A stretch of DNA of 64,000 nucleotides, from the NCBI RefSeq assembly GCF_018998565.1, contig NZ_JAHNZO010000001.1:1-64000 (forward strand), written 5' to 3'. Under the pieces are notes generated by a model that saw only the letters and a program-made list of their open reading frames with translations, had not been told where the DNA came from and did no database searches. How positions within the stretch are numbered: the first letter of the stretch is position 1; each line of letters starts with the position of its first letter. This document shows, one piece after another, positions 61,732 to 64,000 of this stretch. The position numbers and the translations under genes were made by a program. Source of the DNA: Paenibacillus oleatilyticus. GTDB taxonomy: Bacteria; Bacillota; Bacilli; Paenibacillales; NBRC-103111.

Positions 61732-62352
61732 GTGAGTTTCATTACGACTTCATTTTCGCCCCGGCTTTATCACTGGTTTGTCCGGCCGAAATGGTTTACC
61801 AAAAAATATATTCACGACCACATTCGATCGTATTTTACGCTCGAAAACAGATCCGTTCTGGATTTCGGCTCGGGTACCGGTGCCAATTGCTCCATGTTCC
61901 ATCCGTTATATTATAATGGGATCGACCCGGATGCCGGGCGAATTCGTTACGCTCAGCGATTGTATCCCCAACATCAATTTCAGGTACTCGAAAACAATAC
62001 GATCCCATTTCCGCGGGAATCGGTCGATTACATTCTGATTATCGCTGTACTGCACCATATTTCTTCCGAGGAAATCTCCAGATACATGAAGGAATTTCAG
62101 CGTATTCTTAAACCAAACGGAACGATTATCGTAATGGAGCCTTGCTTGTGCAAGAAAAAACCGATATGTAGCCGGTTTATGAAATGGTACGACAAAGGGG
62201 AGTATCTTCGTAACGAAGTACAATACTTGCAATTGTTTCAAGACCACGATTATGAATGTACGGTTCTCGAACGATTCCGCAAATGTTTCTTATATCATGA
62301 GCTATTTTTTTCGGCCAAGCCCAAAGGTCAAAATAAAACCTCACCGGAATAG
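61732..62352 (+). CDS. Class I SAM-dependent methyltransferase
   Basis: A 206-residue enzyme with motif I VLDFGSGTGANCSMF, acidic DPDAGRIRYAQ, VDYILIIAVLHHIS and the post-motif RILKPNGTIIVMEP. GTG 61732 is used; the SD (AAAGACG) is weak. Substrate unknown; its base composition looks more AT-rich than its neighbours, hinting at a later acquisition. Confidence 0.8.
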   Translation: MSFITTSFSPRLYHWFVRPKWFTKKYIHDHIRSYFTLENRSVLDFGSGTGANCSMFHPLYYNGIDPDAGRIRYAQRLYPQHQFQVLENNTIPFPRESVDYILIIAVLHHISSEEISRYMKEFQRILKPNGTIIVMEPCLCKKKPICSRFMKWYDKGEYLRNEVQYLQLFQDHDYECTVLERFRKCFLYHELFFSAKPKGQNKTSPE

Positions 62353-62362
62353 GTGAGGTAAA
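62335..62362 (-). terminator. Terminator after the small membrane peptide gene
   Basis: CCTCACC (62339-62345) pairs with GGTGAGG (62352-62358). The minus strand ends in TTTTATTTT. Confidence 0.7.
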
Positions 62363-62367
62363 ACGCC

Positions 62368-62514
62368 TTATCGGAATAACCGAAATCCCCGCACGCCTTG
62401 CAATACGTTTCTGCGGCTGCCGTTGCGTCTTGCTACGCCGTAGGCGACAGCACCGCCTGCCGCTAATGCCAGAAGCGACACCGTTGTCCATGTTCCAAAC
62501 ATTTTTCCATTCAT
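62368..62514 (-). CDS. Small single-pass membrane peptide
   Basis: 48 residues: MNGKMFGTWTTVSLLALAAG, one hydrophobic helix, then a basic Arg-rich tail (ARRNGSRRNVLQGVRGFRLF). AAGGAG lies about 14 nt upstream. Resembles the many small DUF3918-type membrane peptides of Bacillales; function unknown. Confidence 0.6.
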   Translation of the reverse strand: MNGKMFGTWTTVSLLALAAGGAVAYGVARRNGSRRNVLQGVRGFRLFR

Positions 62515-62650
62515 GATTGATATGATCGCTCCTTAAGAACAGGATAGGCTAATGCCCTTAACCATGAGTAGTTTACGATGGATTCGACAAAATCATTCGT
62601 TCCATATTTGGGTTCGGAGACATTGAGGATCACAATAGAGTCAACCCGAA

Positions 62651-63999
62651 TTAAATGTTTTGTTGTCTGCCTTTCCCCACCTTACTCCCTAACACCGCTC
62701 TCACGATCATCCCTATAACAGCCAGAACCACGGCAATCGTTATCGTAGCAATCCATACGTTCGCGTGACTGGCTTGCAGCAGATAAAGCCATAAATAAAG
62801 ACTTATGAGCGTAATAAACAAGGTAGGAACGGTTAAAATAATACCGATTTTAAAATAGTAGCCCCAGCCGATTTTCATGTTTTTCGCAGATAATACATGC
62901 AGCCATAGCAGGGTGGCCAACGAGCCGATCGGAGTAATTTTGGGTCCCAAATCGGAACCGATCACATTAGCATAAATTAACGCCTCACGAATGAAGCCCT
63001 GGGTTTCCGTCCCCTTAATGGCCAACGCGTCGATCATGACCGTCGGCAAGTTGTTCATAATCGACGACAGGACAGCCGCGATGAACCCTGTTCCAACGGC
63101 AGCCGCGAACAGTCCGTTGTCTGCGACGGCTTGGATGACGCTGCCCAACGCATCGGTTAGCCCGGCATTTCGCAATCCATAAACCACCACATACATGCCG
63201 ATGGAGAAGACGACAATTGACCAGGGAGCCTCTTTAACAAGCTTCCAGGTATGAATGGCCGGGCTTTTTCTCGCTGCTGCAAGAAAGGCGATGGCGGCGA
63301 TCCCCGCAATAACCGATACGGGAACGGAGAACAACCCGCTTGCGAAATAAGCGATGAGCAAAGCCAGCAATATGACCCAAGACCATTGAAACAGCTTCCT
63401 ATCCTTAATAGCTTCACTTGGCCTTTTGAGCCGGGCGGTAGGATAGCTCCTCGGGATACTTTTGCGAAAATACAGGTACAGCACAAGAAGACTCGCCAGA
63501 ATGGAAAAGAAATTAGGAACGAGCATACGGCCTGCATATTCCGCAAAGCCGATGCCGAAATAATCGGCAGATACGATATTGACCAGGTTGCTCACGACCA
63601 ATGGCAAGGAAGCCGTATCGGCAATGAATCCGCTCGCCATAACAAACGGCAAAACCATTTTGTCCTCAAACCGAAGCGCCCGGACCATAGCAAGCACAAT
63701 CGGCGTCATGATCAAGGCTGCGCCGTCATTGGCAAACAAGGCAGCAACCGCCGATCCGAGCAAAATGATGCTGATAAACATGAGCATGCCGTTGCCTCGT
63801 GCAAGGCGCGCCATATGTAACGCCGCCCACTCAAAAAAACCGACTTCGTCGAGCACCAATGAAATTAAAATAATGGCTACAAATGTCAAGGTGGCATTCC
63901 ATACAATGCCGGTTACGGTGGCAACATCCGCGAAGCTTACCACGCCGAACAGTAAAGCAAGGACAGCTCCCGCACTTGCCGACCAGCCGATATTCAATC
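62651..63999 (-). CDS. arsB: ArsB-type arsenite/anion transporter (5' end cut)
   Basis: At least 448 residues of an ArsB/NhaD-type transporter, running off the right edge. The first visible stretch ([19 protein letters not shown]) follows a TTG, but in the family this lies ~20 residues inside, so the start is beyond 64000. Motifs: [12 protein letters not shown] and [12 protein letters not shown], each in a re-entrant half. The gap 62515-62650 has no gene. Confidence 0.85.
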   Translation of the reverse strand, partial: LNIGWSASAGAVLALLFGVVSFADVATVTGIVWNATLTFVAIILISLVLDEVGFFEWAALHMARLARGNGMLMFISIILLGSAVAALFANDGAALIMTPIVLAMVRALRFEDKMVLPFVMASGFIADTASLPLVVSNLVNIVSADYFGIGFAEYAGRMLVPNFFSILASLLVLYLYFRKSIPRSYPTARLKRPSEAIKDRKLFQWSWVILLALLIAYFASGLFSVPVSVIAGIAAIAFLAAARKSPAIHTWKLVKEAPWSIVVFSIGMYVVVYGLRNAGLTDALGSVIQAVADNGLFAAAVGTGFIAAVLSSIMNNLPTVMIDALAIKGTETQGFIREALIYANVIGSDLGPKITPIGSLATLLWLHVLSAKNMKIGWGYYFKIGIILTVPTLFITLISLYLWLYLLQASHANVWIATITIAVVLAVIGMIVRAVLGSKVGKGRQQNI

Positions 64000-64000
64000 C

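Overview
The window looks like a chromosome segment of a spore-forming Gram-positive bacterium of the Paenibacillus type. The evidence is a SAM-I riboswitch ahead of metNIQ, strong Shine-Dalgarno (SD) sequences with many GTG and TTG starts, a collagen-like exosporium protein, a YheC/D-type ATP-grasp protein, and a Bacillus-style type I toxin locus. This is inferred from gene content and style; no database was searched.

Positions 1 to about 30.5 kb are a myovirus-type prophage of the PBSX/skin family, almost all on the minus strand. From right to left it holds a tyrosine integrase (30409-29240), a very short early region (29.2-26.9 kb), small and large terminase, a portal with a fused MuF domain, one 989-residue polypeptide joining protease, scaffold and major capsid protein, connectors, sheath, tube, a tail chaperone with a -1 frameshift signal, tape measure, baseplate genes in PBSX order (P, Q, R, S, T, U, V, W, X), a GDSL esterase, and a lysis block (XhlA-like protein, holin, an HNH-type insert, a GH19 lysin and an M23 peptidase). 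No cI-like repressor or replication genes are visible. A well-formed LexA-type box lies at 29084-29097, so host SOS control is a reasonable guess. The left end of the element is outside the window.

From 30.6 to 46.4 kb are host metabolic and envelope genes, mostly minus strand: GH38 alpha-mannosidase and a GntR/LacI-type regulator, a two-domain VOC protein, the metN-metI-metQ methionine importer behind a SAM riboswitch, an overlapping operon (methyltransferase, DedA protein, OmpR-type regulator, sensor kinase), mscL, a YcnI-like copper protein, a NarL-type two-component system, and a small hydrophobic toxin with an antisense-RNA arrangement at 46.0-46.3 kb.

From 46.4 to 52.3 kb is a complete ribose operon (rbsR-K-D-A-C-B, minus strand) with two near-identical LacI-type operators. 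From 52.5 to 61.65 kb is a probable spore-surface group: a collagen-like protein (minus), then on the plus strand an ATP-grasp coat-type protein and a run of three glycosyltransferases, a mannose-1-phosphate guanylyltransferase, a GDP-mannose dehydratase-like protein and a NeuD-like acyltransferase. The right end carries a methyltransferase, a small membrane peptide and a 5'-truncated ArsB-type transporter.
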